NCBI RefSeq assembly: GCF_964340395.1
Contig: NC_135552.1
Location: 10,478,194-10,542,193 of the forward strand
Source of the DNA: Glandiceps talaboti
Taxonomy: Eukaryota > Hemichordata > Enteropneusta > Spengelidae
Direction: 5' to 3'
Length of the DNA stretch: 64,000 nucleotides
Shown: one piece after another, positions 1 to 20,090 of the stretch
How positions within the stretch are numbered: position 1 is the first letter of the stretch
Layout: every line of letters begins with the position of its first letter
The notes under the pieces: model-generated
Told to the model about the DNA's origin: nothing
The model's database searches: none
The model's input: only the letters and a program-made list of their open reading frames with translations
Position numbers and translations under genes: made by a program

Positions 1-3000
1 GTCGAGGAAATCCCTACTACATATGTATGTTCTCCACTAGCCATTAACTGCTCTAACAACGCCAGAAGACATTCTAATGTCACAGAAGCTTTCAAGAAGG
101 CATCCATCGACATTAACATATGGTAACACTAAAATAGTTTTAATCTGGGTTTTATGGAAATATTTTCACTTGAGTAAAATAACCTCATAAACTCGGTTTA
201 TGCCACTTTAAGGTGTACATGATGAGGGGAAATGTACGCTCAACACTGAGTAAATTGTCCTACTCATCCGTGGTCAGTGGTGTATCGAAATTATGTATAT
301 TCAAGAAGACGTGTGTTGCTATGGTAGTCATCCCTTGCTAACTACGTGCGACTCTCACTTGTCAGTCCGTGTACAATCTGTACTCCTAATATTTATCAAA
401 TATTGCATCTAAATTTACCATGGCGCCACCTATTTTAGGATGAAATATCTAGATAAAAAATTATTTATAGATGAGGTAAGATGCAGGCTGCTGCATGCAG
501 GTATTCTAGAGATTCACATAAAATCTACACAATAGTACACTGACATCATTACATGGCCACTTGAGCCAGGGACAAGAGTACAAACATTAGATTGTTTTGA
601 CTTATCTCAAACGTTATAGAGGTATGTCTATGTGTGTTCCCTACGCGAGGAAATAATCATGGGGAAAATTGATTACTCAGTCAACACCCCAACATGAATA
701 TCACTCGTAAACGAAGCGTGGAAATCACCGTGTTCTTACAAGGACAGGGAAAGTATCATCTCTGAAATATTGACCGAAGTACTTGGTGTCGAAATTTTGA
801 ATTACTTAAAATGAACATGGCCCAAACCTTAAAAGCACGCTTGCAGTTCCTTCAGTACTGCTCAAGATAACAAATATAACTGTAGATGCCGTAAACGTTA
901 ATATTAGATTAAAACGACATGTACTCTACCTGAATTACAAGATGAAATTATGGAAAGAAGACACGTGAAGCCAACCAACGTAGACAACATGGTGACGATG
1001 TGAAGGGTACAGATGTTCTGAGGTACTAGTATATGATAGTTCGATACACCTCCGGTAGTCTACTGTGCGGTCTCGCGTCTTCTATCGTTGTTATCAAGGT
1101 GGTCTTTAACCGTACGCGTTACCAAGCTTGTCAAAACAGATAACAACAAAAATAATCTACTTACTGCATGTAATTAAAATTCCAATGGGTGGATCACTGA
1201 AGTTGTTAAAACTATAATCGTCAGAGATTTCTGGTTGTTGTTTTTTTTTTGATAAATTTCAAATCGTTGAAAAGATATACAGGTTTAGTATAATGATATG
1301 TTAAATGTAGACTGTGACCCGTTGTTGTATATCCCATAGATGGATCTCACACGTATCCCAGATACGTAAGTAACCATAGTATACGTAATCAATTCTGAAT
1401 ATAACTGATATTAAGTACGTAAATCCCTGTTCAAATACATCAGATTTGACCAGCAAGATTTAGTATAAACACAACCTTTACAACATATTGAAATCTTCAT
1501 TTGAACCACGAAGAACTTTATTTTGACATCTCTTGTGATAGAGTAATCCTGGTGATAGAGTAATGTAGCAATGAGTTGTAGGTTTCTCATCATGAACCAG
1601 GCAATCGCCTTGTTTATGTTTTTTACGAAGGCAGAAGAATAACGTCTGACTGCAGGAGCGTATATCTACCTATCTGACCTCCAGGGAGTAGGGGGTCAGC
1701 TGTGTTGTACACCTGTCAGGGTAAGCATCGACGGGAGTGTGATCTCCATGCATGTACACACTAGTATTGAACTATAGACAGTGACTGAACTTGTGTGAAA
1801 TGCCCATGCTTATAATACTGGCACTTAAAAATTTGTGAAATGTGCATGCGCTAAATTATCTTAATTGTGACACGTGCCTAGTCATACTTTTAATATTGGC
1901 ACTTGAATTAAACTTGTGAAATGTACATGCTTTTAATATTGGCACTTTAATTAATTTTTAATGGTGGCACTAAATTAAACTTGTTAATGTATACTTTTAA
2001 TCATGACACTACACAGTACGTAGAAGACAATATCTGTAATGTTTCATTTAAAAACTTTCCACTCGCTTCGTTGTTAATACATTCATTTAATTTTAGCACG
2101 TTTTTTTTTTCAGATGAAATTTGCAGTCGTGTAGCCCAAGCCAATGGTTTGAAGTTTTTAGAATCATGTGGTCCAGCAACATGATAACATTAATACCGGG
2201 GAGTTGATCCCTCTTGTCGCTTGTGAACGAGCTATGTACACAACATACATACATTCATGCAATGCGATGCCCGTTGAGTGGCGTTCCCCCTAAAACGCCG
2301 TCTTTAACGGAGCAGGAAAGTTTGCAACCACTGGGCGAGATCAGGAAGTCGACAAGTTTGTAGAATTATATATTTTAGAAGGTAAATACCTGGTATCGGG
2401 CTTCAAGTTCAAGCAGTGGCCCTAATCACTATGGTAGGTAGCCTCACTGCCAGACTATTGACATTTGTACTCTGTAAGGTTTTGTTTTGTTTTGTTTTGT
2501 TTTGTTTGTTTCTGTATGTGATTATACTAGTCATATCTTCTCTATATTTTTAGTAGTGTATGTATTTTTTTTCATTTTCTGTTAGTGCTGCTCTTAACAT
2601 GCTTAGTGATTCCCCGATACAAAATGAATGCAATAAATAAATAAATAAACATTTTTTTCGTGGATCGCTATTTTTTCATCCTACCGTAAATTCTGCTCGG
2701 TCCCTGAGTAGACTAATTTGTCTGTACACTGGCTATCTCTGTTGGCCATATCAAAGTTCGCTGTAACAATGTTTGGGGCCATTTTGTGGCATGAAGTGCA
2801 CCGTCACCGTAGTGTTCTACGTACTATATGTAGCCAAAGGTAAGTTGAGAGACATCACATTGAATCACGGTACTAAGCAGCAGTTCTTTATCTAAGGCTT
2901 ATCTAGTGAATCGTTTAGTCTGAAAACTTATGGAATTTTCACAGGTGGACTGAAAGAGGTGTTTAATACATACGTAAACACATTTTGTAAAAGTATGTAT

Positions 3001-5320
3001 GTATGTATGTATGTAGGTAGGTAGGTAGGTAGGCAGGCAGGCATGAGTTTGTACGAGTCCATGGATGTGCGAATGTGTATGTGTGTATGACTGTCTATGT
3101 ATGTATGTATGTATGTATGTATGTATGTATGTATGTATGTGTATGTATGTATGTATGTATGTATGTATGTATGTATGTATGTATGTATGTATGTATGTAT
3201 GTGTATGTATGTATGTATGTATGTATGTATGTATGTATGTATGTATGTATGTATGTATGTATGTATGAGCAATATCTTCCATTCTATTGGGAAACTGGAG
3301 AGAGTCACACGGCCAAATTGATAGTAAGCCTCTGTGGAACCGCTTGGTGGATTATTTGATAGTAAGCCCCTGTGGAACCGCTTGGTGGATTATTAATTCC
3401 ATTTATCTGTATTACATCGAATTTTTTGTCAAAATATGAGTATGTGCAAGCAGAGTTGTATGCATTCGAACAGAAAATAAAGAATGTATACGCCAGTCAT
3501 AATGTATGTAGGTTGTTCTATGGAAGACGTTAAATCTTGACAATATTAAAATTAACGGGGAACAAAGGCGAGGTTGATTTCGTCCTAGAATCCACGAATT
3601 CCCTACAGAGTGTATAGCAGGGTTTGTTCAAGACTGATGTAAATAATTATATTTCTTTGATTTTAGAGTAGTCGCCTGATGCAGAGTTGTTGCAATAACT
3701 TGTAGTGCTTACTCAAAATAAATAAAGTTTCGACAAAACAAGCCTCTCCTCTGTTGTTTAGGTCGTGGGCTTGATGTGTATATGGAAGATACAAAATTTA
3801 CTGCGGTCACAAGGGGTCTCAATGTCCACTGTATGCAAATCATTCACTTCTGAATGGCAAACCATTCACATAATGCAAACTTTCAAAACTTATCAAAAGA
3901 CCAGCCATTTCATCATCAAAATAATGTTTCATTGCCATGGAAATGTTGTTGTAATTTCCTCGGCTATTTGAAGTGGCATGGACGGCGACGTCTTCGAATA
4001 CTTGGGGAAAATAAATCTTAGGAAAAGGATCTGGATAAAAGCTACTCGAAAGTACACCATGTAAAGAGTCTGTTCGTCAGGGTTTCATGTAACCTGGTGT
4101 ATCTTGGGGGACATTTTCAGATTTAGTGTTTTGTAGACCACTATAAAGCAGTGTACAATGGCGATTTGTAATATTAAGAGTTATTTGCAAGTGTTGCACG
4201 GAAAAATCCCTGACGCAATAACATGTAATGAATGGCAAAGGCAGTTTTCAGTGTAGTGCAATAAAAGCGGTGGTGAAATAGATGTTAAAACCATTCATTG
4301 GTAAATGTAGACCAAGTCTAAAAGATACACCGTGACAGGGCGCCCTCACACATCGGTCAACCCAAGAGAAGCCGGTGGGACAGGACTTATCTTACACTTG
4401 GTATAATCGACGTCTAAGGCACAGATTAAAATAGCACCACTCTACGAGACGAAACGGCAAGGTCGGCAATTATAAAAGTATAGGCTAGTTTTGAAAATAC
4501 CATTTCTGTTACCTTGTCTACGGAAGAATAGATTTGTGCTTGACTGCGATTTTCATTTTATCCATCTAGGTCATTTAGGTGGGGTTTTTTTCTGGGATTA
4601 TCAGCTTTGCTTAACGAGTAATTGGAGCCAAGAGCAAGGACTATACTTCCGACGTTATATTCTGTACGTGGAGAGAATAACTCCCTTCAACTCTAAACCA
4701 TGCTGTGACTGTAGAATGCATGAATCTACGAATTCAGAGACAAAACATGCATCTTATTACATCAGTGGGCTCACAACTGAATGTTTTATATCGTCACCTT
4801 GCATGCCGTTACCCATTTCAAATCCGCAATCGATACAAACTTCAAAGCCACCAAATTGAAAGCGATTTTGGTGTTATTAGGTTACTAAACACCACCTAAA
4901 TCATGTGGCCAACAGTACTTGCAATACAAGTTAATTATATATGCCCATGATTTGCTTAGTTCGTTTAGGGAGTTCAATTGCCAAAGTATCGCCCAAAATA
5001 ACTGAAAGCACAGAGGAAGTCGAGGGTGGAACATGAGGCGGTGTATGGGGACAATATTGATGGCAAGCACCTTTCGTAATGATGGGATCTGGAAAACCAG
5101 CATCATGCACGGTTAAATCGGGTCATAGAATATGGTCTGAATTATAGTGACTTCCGAGTAAATTGAATTTCTTGATATTCGATACAAAGATACGAGCAGA
5201 ATCGATGTAGAGACATTGTGGATCGAGCTTTGTATTATAAAAAAAACTCTAAAACTCCTGCATGCACACTTAACTTTGAAAACATTCAATGAATACGATA
5301 AATCAACTGTGAATACAGCT
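1..5320. other. Gene-poor flank, no recognisable gene
   Basis: I see no exon series, known domain or RNA gene here. The few open frames are short and do not resemble known proteins. Visible structure is limited to a TTTTG run near 2478-2510, an (AATA) run near 2630-2650 that could be the tail of an old retroelement, a tetranucleotide array at about 2993-3268, and a directly repeated phrase (TAGTAAGCC..TGTGGAACCGC) near 3322 and 3360. The stretch lies downstream of the minus-strand lectin gene, whose poly(A) signal is at 5321. Confidence 0.5.
2993..3268. repeat. (ATGT)n tetranucleotide microsatellite
   Basis: Long interrupted array of ATGT/GTAT units, with a short GTAG/GCAG variant block at about 3014-3040. 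Both strands read open through it, producing artificial YVCM- or THTYI-type frames that are not genes. Confidence 0.95.
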
Positions 5321-5326
5321 TTTATT
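5321..5326 (-). terminator. Poly(A) signal of the minus-strand lectin gene
   Basis: TTTATT on the plus strand reads AATAAA on the minus strand, about 86 bases beyond the TGA stop of the minus-strand lectin/LDLa gene. Position and motif fit a cleavage and polyadenylation signal. Confidence 0.6.
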
Positions 5327-5411
5327 CGTCCGCATTTTTCGAATTAAAAGTACAGCCACAGATCTGAAAAAGATTCGCAGATTCACTCCTTCGAAATGCT
5401 CCGGGCAATAC

Positions 5412-8400
5412 TCAACTAGACGATTGAGTCGCTGGCGACGCCGGCGATTCTGAAGTCCCTGTACCAGATTCCGAGCTCTCGGTCGACAGTGATGATGAGC
5501 CTTCTGAAATATTTAAAAAAAATGTTAGTTAATGATAAAATCCCCGGTGAAATGAAATCGGTCCCTATTTTACTGAGCTCAAGTTCTCCTTGGCGACTCG
5601 TAAACACAAGTCCGGGATTATTTTTTTAGATCATTTCATTAACCTCGAAACTAGTAAACATTTGTGCTAATTTGGAACGGGCAACTCTTGTAGCTAATTT
5701 TAAAAACTTCATTTGTCTGAACTTTGCTAAATTGGGAGGAAACGTTATTTTAAAGTAAGCCAAGTCACTAAAACGTTTGCTGGTGCTTCATTATAGAAGG
5801 TTTTACTTTTAAGTTGGCAAGTAATAATCATGTTCGTAAGTCGGCTGAATACAAGTCAAGTAGGTTCACTTGCAACTGTTCTGACCTTTCCGACGGGTGG
5901 CCCGTCTATCATTTTGTATTGCAGTAAATGACATTGTATACTAGTCCTGTAAACGAACATTTGTTCAAGTTGCCAAAGACTTGCTTTTCGCTTAATTAAC
6001 TTGAAAACAAAAACGCAAAATTAACAGACTAAAATGCATTTTTGTAAATATACACAATGTACGAGTTTGGCAATTAGTCAAAATTAATTTGAACACTAGT
6101 TGAAGATGTACAATCACAATTGTTTAGTGGCGAAAATATAAAGATTCACAGTATCATGGTCAGTTATGTCGTAGTCTTGCCTATCCTATAGTGTAGCAAG
6201 TTAGCAAAGTTCTGGTGAAATAAAGTACCGGTAAGGGGATCAATAGTTCAATGTAGGATAAAAAACAACTAAATTCTTATATTTAGGCCGCAGACCATCC
6301 CCACCCCCTTCTAACTACACTGACCAAAACTCAATTGCTTCAAACGGCATAATCAATTTCAAATCAGTATGCAGTAGTATGTAGTGCTATGAATATAAAG
6401 CCAGTACGTAGTGAGTAAAACAGTCTTTTGATGGCACTATATTTTAGTGCCATGCATTTACTATATCTAACAATTCTTTCATTTCTCAATTTGACATTTT
6501 TAAAGAAATATGTATTTAGTGGTACAAAACATCCATTAAAAGTAAAATTGATTTTGTAGGATGAGAACTGAAATGGCTCAACCCCCACCCCCACCCCCAT
6601 AGTAAAAGAATTTAGTTTTTATCCTACACTGAACTATTGATCTCGCCCCTAACGGTAGCTACATAGTGTTTACCTGGATGGCCATTTAAAAAAAAACGTG
6701 CACATGGACTGTCGCACAATTGTACGCTTGTCTATGCCATCACTTCATGTCCTAAAACATTTCAAGCAATCACGATTACATTTGAATGAATGAATGAATA
6801 AATAAATAATGAATAAATAAATAAATATAATTAAGTACTCTTACGTATCGAAAGGTTGAACATTTGCCACAAAATATGTTCCAATTAAATATTATATGTG
6901 CTTTGAATAAAACATTTAAGTTATCGTCCAAGTATACGGATTACGTAATTGTACTTACCACAACCTTCCTCGTCCAAGTCATTAGCACAATTTGACATGC
7001 CATCACAGATTGCATCTTCCGCTAAACATTTGTTCTTGGCACCTTTGAAACAGATCTTGTCGCCTTTACTTTCACATACTTTGAAAAGAAAACATATATA
7101 AATGAAAGGGGGAGGGGTACATAACAGTGCTATTGGGGTACGCAACAGTTAACCCGTCAAGACTGGTGGTTATTGTCAAGCTGTTCTGTTCTGTTCTAGT
7201 CTACCTTCCAAACCAAGACGCGGAAATATCTTCTACGTGCATTTTTCAAGTATATGTCCAGGAGAGCCATGCTCCACATGAAATAATTTTAGATTGGAAT
7301 TTTGCAATTATCAAATCTTCCGTCACCCATTTTTCGACAAACTATTGCTCGTGTTTTATATATGTAACCAAACGGAGGGGTCTGACCAGGTAGATCAGGA
7401 ACCAGTATATTTCCTTGCACTTGAACAATCAGTTGTGAATATGTAGCATTGTCAAAACTGTGAAAACACTTTATATAGAGGTTCGCAACCCACCCAATAG
7501 TTTGCCTCTTAATACCGTTAGGTCAAGGTCAAAGGTAGCAGAATGACAATAAATGTGCTGGGTTTCAAACTAATACAAGGTCTCTTATTCTTATTCAGCC
7601 TCGCGTTAGTTTCAGCTCCGGAATTCGAAGTTCATGACGAGACCAGATGATAATCAATCAACCTAGGAATTACATCCCGACTTTGCATTTCCAAATGTTT
7701 TGAGCAAAAAAAGGAAACTAAAGTTGTTTCACGGACTTTGGGTACTTGCAGATGAACAATATTGGATATATGGGTCAACCAACGAATGCTTCTGCTTCAG
7801 GTAATTTTCCCCCATTTGAAACTTCAATTTATGAAAACAAGGCCTTTCCCCTGAGCGTCAAATGGATGTGAAGCTGCCCGGACCATTCCCCATAGTCTCA
7901 ACGGTAATAATTCTTGTTTGATTTCGCCGGGTGTCATTTTTTCCCAATCTGAGGCTGAATAGAGAAGACTCTGAATACGAGACCAAATCTCGTACCGAGT
8001 TTCCAATCAATCTCATACTGAATCGGAGAATAAATTTATACTTGTGGGCTTCAATACTAAATGCTCGCATCTATAGAGAGTCATCCTATCAGTGGAAATA
8101 ATGATTGAATAGCATTTAGGATTCTTCTTCTAGACAAATTGCTCTGCCATGCAAACAACTATTTTCTAACCTAAATTTTAATCCTAAAGCCAACTAGTCA
8201 TTCAGTCAGTACGAGCCACGCATACAGAACATATATAATATCAAAACACATCTCACCTGGAGGGAAACTGCAGACGTATGAGTTTTTCTTTGTGCAGGGG
8301 GCAAAGGCCCAGGTTTGACTCTTTTTACCAACTCTGTTGCAATAAATAAATATGAGCGGAGTTATTGGAACAACTAAAGATAACGATGACAAGGTTACGT

Positions 8401-8568
8401 GTCAATTATTTATGTGCTACATCTTCTGGTGGGCATTATTGGGCGAAGTGACACATTTTCCGAATTGTGCCGAAAATAGAAGGCACGATCTCAAGATAGT
8501 ACCGAAATGTATCAGAATGGTAATAAAATTGTGTACGTGACAGTATCAACCAGTTAGGAAAGCGACTT

Positions 8569-8607
<39 letters not shown>

Positions 8608-10939
8608 TGTGGGGGGGTTATATTTTTTCTAATTGTAGCAATGTACTTGAATGCATGTACATGCACTACTTACTTTATGGACAAGCAACCTTTTCTCTTG
8701 GAAATGAATTTTGTGATGTACAAGGTGGCTACGTCATCAACAACACCATTCCACGAATACATGCCATCCTCATTCTCGTCCTCGTGGAGTCCAACCCAAT
8801 ATGTTCCTTTTTTCTTCTTCATTATCTTCTCGAACTCCGTGTTCATCTGGATATTCGAAGGGGTGGCAAGGTTGGCATCGTCTTCCTTTTCCAGACACTT
8901 TTTCCTGGCATCGTTCACTTTCGCCTTCTTTTTTTCGATTATGTACGCCGCATACTCTCCATATATTACTTTACTTTTACCAGTTGGGCCTTGTGTTTCT
9001 GTAGAGAACAAGTTACGTTACAGCCAGTTTCACTTTACCGTTCGAATTCGCTGGCTCATTTGATACAACCAAGGAGAAACCAACATTGTACATATTTCTT
9101 CGACATAGCAAGGTTGAATACAGTCAATCGATCGCTTGCGACATTTTATCTAAATTCAATAACCTAAAATAGGCAGAGTCGTGATATACATCAAATAGAC
9201 TGTAAAAAAAATTGGCTCCCGCATATCTGCGTCTAGTTGTAGTACGTTTAAATGCTTCATTCCATTTTACTAGACCAAATACAGCAAAGATCCAACATTG
9301 CAATCTTGCTTGCTATCTTGCTTGGTGTAGAACATTGTTTTCGGCGGGGCTGTATCAAACACAACCTCTACCTGAACGCCGGTTATAACTTGAAACGGAC
9401 CGTTGGTAGGTAGAGTGTTTTGAAATGTAAAGCGCTAGCGCAGTACCAGTAAGGATATCCAAACACCTTCCCAACACAAATGTAGCAAATGTACGTCAGC
9501 AGCAATAAAATAAGAGATCATGTGGTATTGCTTTTAACTGTGAAATTACTCAACCTCAAAAAACGTTGTTTTCTTGGATTTTGTTTCGTTTTACCGCGGG
9601 ACAACCTATTCAATCATTCATTACACACCTTTAGTCATTTCGATAGCCTTTTCCATAGGTTAGCGCTTGAACGAGCCCGTAGTATCGTAGGACTTAGTGC
9701 CTCACTATATGTACTATATTGACCAATCAGAGCCGTCTCAATTATGGATTCATTATTGACCAATTAGAACTCCGTAGTGGTAAACCATGTTTTGACCGAT
9801 CACTACGCAGCGGTCATTGTGATTTAAAAACATCTAATTAAGTATTCGACCAATCTGGTTCTAGGTAGGTTAGTCTTTGTGCACACGTGTGCTGTGACGT
9901 GGTTTCTCGTGATACTGCATGTTCGAAACATGCGGTGTAGACTTGACAGCGAGCAACATGCAACAATAAAAAATGTCGTCCGCCTCTCAACAATATAAGT
10001 AAAATGTTGGCTAGTCCTTTCAACGAGGACGGGGGTATTTGTACATACAAAAACTCCCAAGTTGGAAAAAAAACAATTATTCAAACATATTAAGCTATCT
10101 CACCATTACCTGTGTCGGTCCGCGTGTTAATGTTGTGGATTTCTCTCTCCAGATCTTCCTAAAAATAACAGTAAAACTAAAATTAGGACAAAGTTGGAGG
10201 CTGCGTTAACTTTCAAATTCTAAACCAATAACATCAAATGACGAAAATCTATTACAAATATCAGTTATTAAAAATTCACCCAATATTAGGCCGAATCTTT
10301 ATAAAACATACAAGAATGTTACTGGGGAAAAATAAATGGTTCTGAAGGTTCGGTCTATTGCGACACACCACAAATTATCTGTTCAGAATTATCGACATTC
10401 CATATGCCTTGAACTCCCACGTACATATTGCAACAAAAGCAACATGTCTGAACTGCGTCGGGCATTGGGGACAGTTTAGTTGTAAATTTTAGTATTGCCG
10501 GATGTATTTCATAAACTGGTCTTTGGAAAAATAATGAGTAAATGAACTTCCATCTCCCAAACTCCGTTGCCAATTCCAGCATCGAGTTCTCTTCCTGCTT
10601 GGCACACCGTAGCAACATTACTGCCTAGGAACAGAAATTGAAGTCGGACAGCAATGAAGTACCCAAATAAATGGGTTTTTTTTGCCACTGAATATTGATG
10701 ATTCCTTTAATGCAACACTTTGAATTTAGAAGCTTTGTGTGAACGGATGGTGAAGTTAAATTTAACACCAAATATGATGCTTACAAACCCGACCAAAAAA
10801 TTCAACATGGTAGGACAACATGCCCAGAACTTTAAAAAAAGTGGAAGACGGTAGGGAATATACTTACAATTGTCATTGCACAAGTAAGCAAAACGTGAAT
10901 CAGCACAAGAACCAACGTACAGAATGTGAAGGGGGTCAT
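5412..10939 (-). CDS. Secreted C-type lectin / LDLa protein with Ser-rich tail (gene A)
   Basis: Six coding exons, all with GT/AG borders and matching phases: 10868-10939, 10110-10158, 8674-8998, 8257-8333, 6959-7078 and 5412-5503; 244 codons plus TGA. Residues 1 to about 22 form a signal peptide (MTPFTFCTLVLVLIHVLLTC). Residues 41-174 are a C-type lectin-like domain: it has the YWVGL core motif and four cysteines, but lacks the EPN/QPD and WND calcium/sugar motifs, reading TWAFAPC where WND would fall. Residues 175-214 are one LDL-receptor class A module with six cysteines and the CDGxxxCxxDLDEE calcium-type signature. The last exon encodes a Ser/Thr-rich tail of about 30 residues. The protein is presumably secreted; the ligand is unknown. 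Sugar binding by the usual route is unlikely, so a protein-binding, immune or matrix role is inference. It is paralogous, exon by exon, to the plus-strand gene starting at 11898. Intron phases 0,1,2,1,1 are shared. Confidence 0.85.
6233..6652. mobile_element. MITE with ~35-bp imperfect terminal inverted repeats
   Basis: The left end GGGGATCAATAGTTCAATG and the right end (reverse complement GGGGCGAGATCAATAGTTCA) form inverted repeats running on through GTAGGATAAAAA. The internal part is also partly palindromic. Both ends abut TAA, a possible 3-bp target duplication of the TWA type typical of PIF/Harbinger-like MITEs. It lies in the last intron of gene A. Related copies occur at 15119 and 26090-26890. 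Confidence 0.65.
8573..8606. repeat. (GT)n microsatellite
   Basis: About 17 GT units in the intron of gene A, just downstream of its main lectin-domain exon. Confidence 0.95.
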
Positions 10940-11897
10940 GGCTACAGCTCCTACAAACGTTCAGTATGTGGAATCTGTAAGCAAGCTAAGACGTAGTCTG
11001 CCGACTAGTACCTCAATTCCGAAGGATGTGGACCTCGTGCAATAAGGTGACCCTTTTATATGAATAAGGCTGACTATCAAGTCCACACCTGGTTAAACGA
11101 CATGTCGGTTGTTTTGTTTTGTTTTGTTTAACCAATCGTGGGAGTACCACCCACATGAAAGTGCCATGGGTGGTACTTCCATAAACCAATCAAGCTGAAG
11201 GATAGATTTATCATGTGAATTTACAAGAAACACATTGTTCTCAGCTGCAAAACACAATGAATGAGCCAATAAACATCATCTGCGTGGACTTCAAGAAGTG
11301 GCCTTCACCTATGTCACGAGTTTACTAATATGCAAATGCGAAGATGATCCTGACCTATCCAGCCATTCAGAATGGTTTATAATTCACAATATGCAAATGT
11401 CGTGAATGGAATGCACGTATGGAAACCCATATGCAAGTGTTTAGTTTTGACAAATCTCGAATAAACGTATTCTCTGCCATTAAACTGGATTGAATTAAAC
11501 TTCTCTCTTGTACGTCTTATTTGCTCTGTGGGGATCGGACTGTCACTCGCGCCCCCACCCCCTCAGCAACGCATATACGTATACATTGTAGCACCTGCGG
11601 AAACTTATTAGTGTACACACAGTGCGTGGCCGGAGGACAATTGATTTCCCTTTATGGTTAGTATTCGGCAATAATTAATCTGAATCTTGGATTTCGATTG
11701 GCTATACATAACATACTATAATCCGGGTATTTTTCCAACCAGGTGATCTCCTGCCCAGAGTCAGCAGAGTTTCTGTCTTTAATTTATTCACATTGGAGAC
11801 GAAGTGCCTACTAGATGGAAGTGGAGAGGTCGAGTTGAGACTACGTCTATGGTTGCTTACAGATTCCACATACTAAAAGTTTGTAGGAGCTGTAGCC
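10940..11897. promoter_or_regulatory. Shared intergenic region of a head-to-head gene pair
   Basis: 958 bp separate the start codons of the two divergent lectin/LDLa paralogs. It contains a TATA box for the minus gene at 11053-11060. An inverted repeat (GTACCACCCA..TGGGTGGTAC) lies at about 11143-11176, next to a TTTTG run. The sequence GTAGGAGCTGTAGCCATG before both start codons is almost identical, extending the paralogy into the 5' leaders. A TATA box for the plus gene is not clear; TATAATC near 11714 is the best candidate. Confidence 0.6.
11053..11060 (-). promoter_or_regulatory. TATA box of gene A
   Basis: TATAAAAG on the minus strand, about 115 bases upstream of the start codon of gene A. 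Expected transcription start is about 30 bases downstream, near 11025. Confidence 0.55.
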
Positions 11898-19011
<7,114 letters not shown>

Positions 19012-19116
19012 TATTCACAGTTTGATGTCTTTACGTCACAAAGGCGGTGGATCAAGATTTGATGCTTGCATTGTTTGTGTACTTTAATTTGGAATATTAA
19101 AGACCGCTGTGCAAAA

Positions 19117-19122
19117 AATAAA
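19117..19122 (+). terminator. Poly(A) signal of gene B
   Basis: AATAAA, 106 bases after the TGA stop of gene B. Confidence 0.65.
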
Positions 19123-20090
19123 CAAGTTTACTATATGTTCATTTCTTACATATTGTCTATCGTGGATTATTCTCAAATGTTGGTTTACTTGCATTTTAAG
19201 TGTTAATCGCCGAGATTTTTCTGCTCGGATTTTATCAAATCTATCTTGTGTACTAGTAATACTACGCAAGGAGGTCTGTAAGTTACGCTTTGATGGGCGG
19301 CCTCGCTCATCGGTCAACAACATTGGGGAACAAGCAGAATTTACGAAATTTTTGGCTTTTAAATGACCCCCTCCCCCGTCGGGGGGGGGGGGGGGGGCTG
19401 CGAAATGAATAATGACAAACATAAGCCCCTACCCCCGCCGTAAATTAAACTCGTTCCCTTACAAGTTTACGTATGTAAAGTTGATTTGGTCTCTATTTCT
19501 CTAGCATGACATCAAATAGTCGTAACTACGTAAGTAAATGTATATATCTGAGGGATTTTTGAATAAATGTCACCTCTCAACAAGGAGTGAGTGGTTCTGG
19601 GGGGGGGGGCTCTCCTTGAAGCTCTGAAGATTTATTGGCTCTTTTAAACTTTTTGGGTAGGCTATCCAATCCCGTTCAGACAATTATACCACAGCTTTAC
19701 AAGACAGCACCATATAACTAAATTATATACACTGAGGGTTGACATGTTCAAAATGTAACAACACGACAACGGGTCGCCGCATCTAATGTTACAGTAATGG
19801 ATGCTTGCCTTTACACCCTCTCATGGGGAGAGTCTCCCCACACGAGCTCTGGATTTTTAAAACTATTTCAAGGCAATTTAAGGCCATATCCATGGTGTTT
19901 GGGCAATGATTTCAAAGGCTCGTAAAGCTAGCTAAATCTACTATATTAAATAAATACATTACCCATTAAATATTGAGAATAGTTACAGGACGTGTAGCAG
20001 TTCCTCGTCTCGATCTTCAAGATTTGATTCGAATGTTTGATTAATGCATACTTCTGTAAGATTTTCTCCAAATGTTCGTAAATGCAGGTA
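19123..20090. other. Intergenic, no gene seen
   Basis: Between gene B and the orphan-gene remnant I see no coding signal. It contains a G run at about 19381-19397 and a shorter one near 19600. Confidence 0.5.

Noticed and set aside
2899-3359. Long open frames on both strands through the ATGT array
   Set aside because: Microsatellite periodicity keeps several frames open; repetitive THTYI or YVCM strings are not proteins.
8575-9167. Plus-strand open frames of 162 and 196 codons
   Set aside because: They are the antisense of the gene A lectin-domain exon (8674-8998) extended through a GT array.
10355-10618. Minus-strand open frame upstream of gene A exon 2
   Set aside because: No usable donor; exon 1 joins the 10110-10158 exon in the phase matching gene B, so this is intron.
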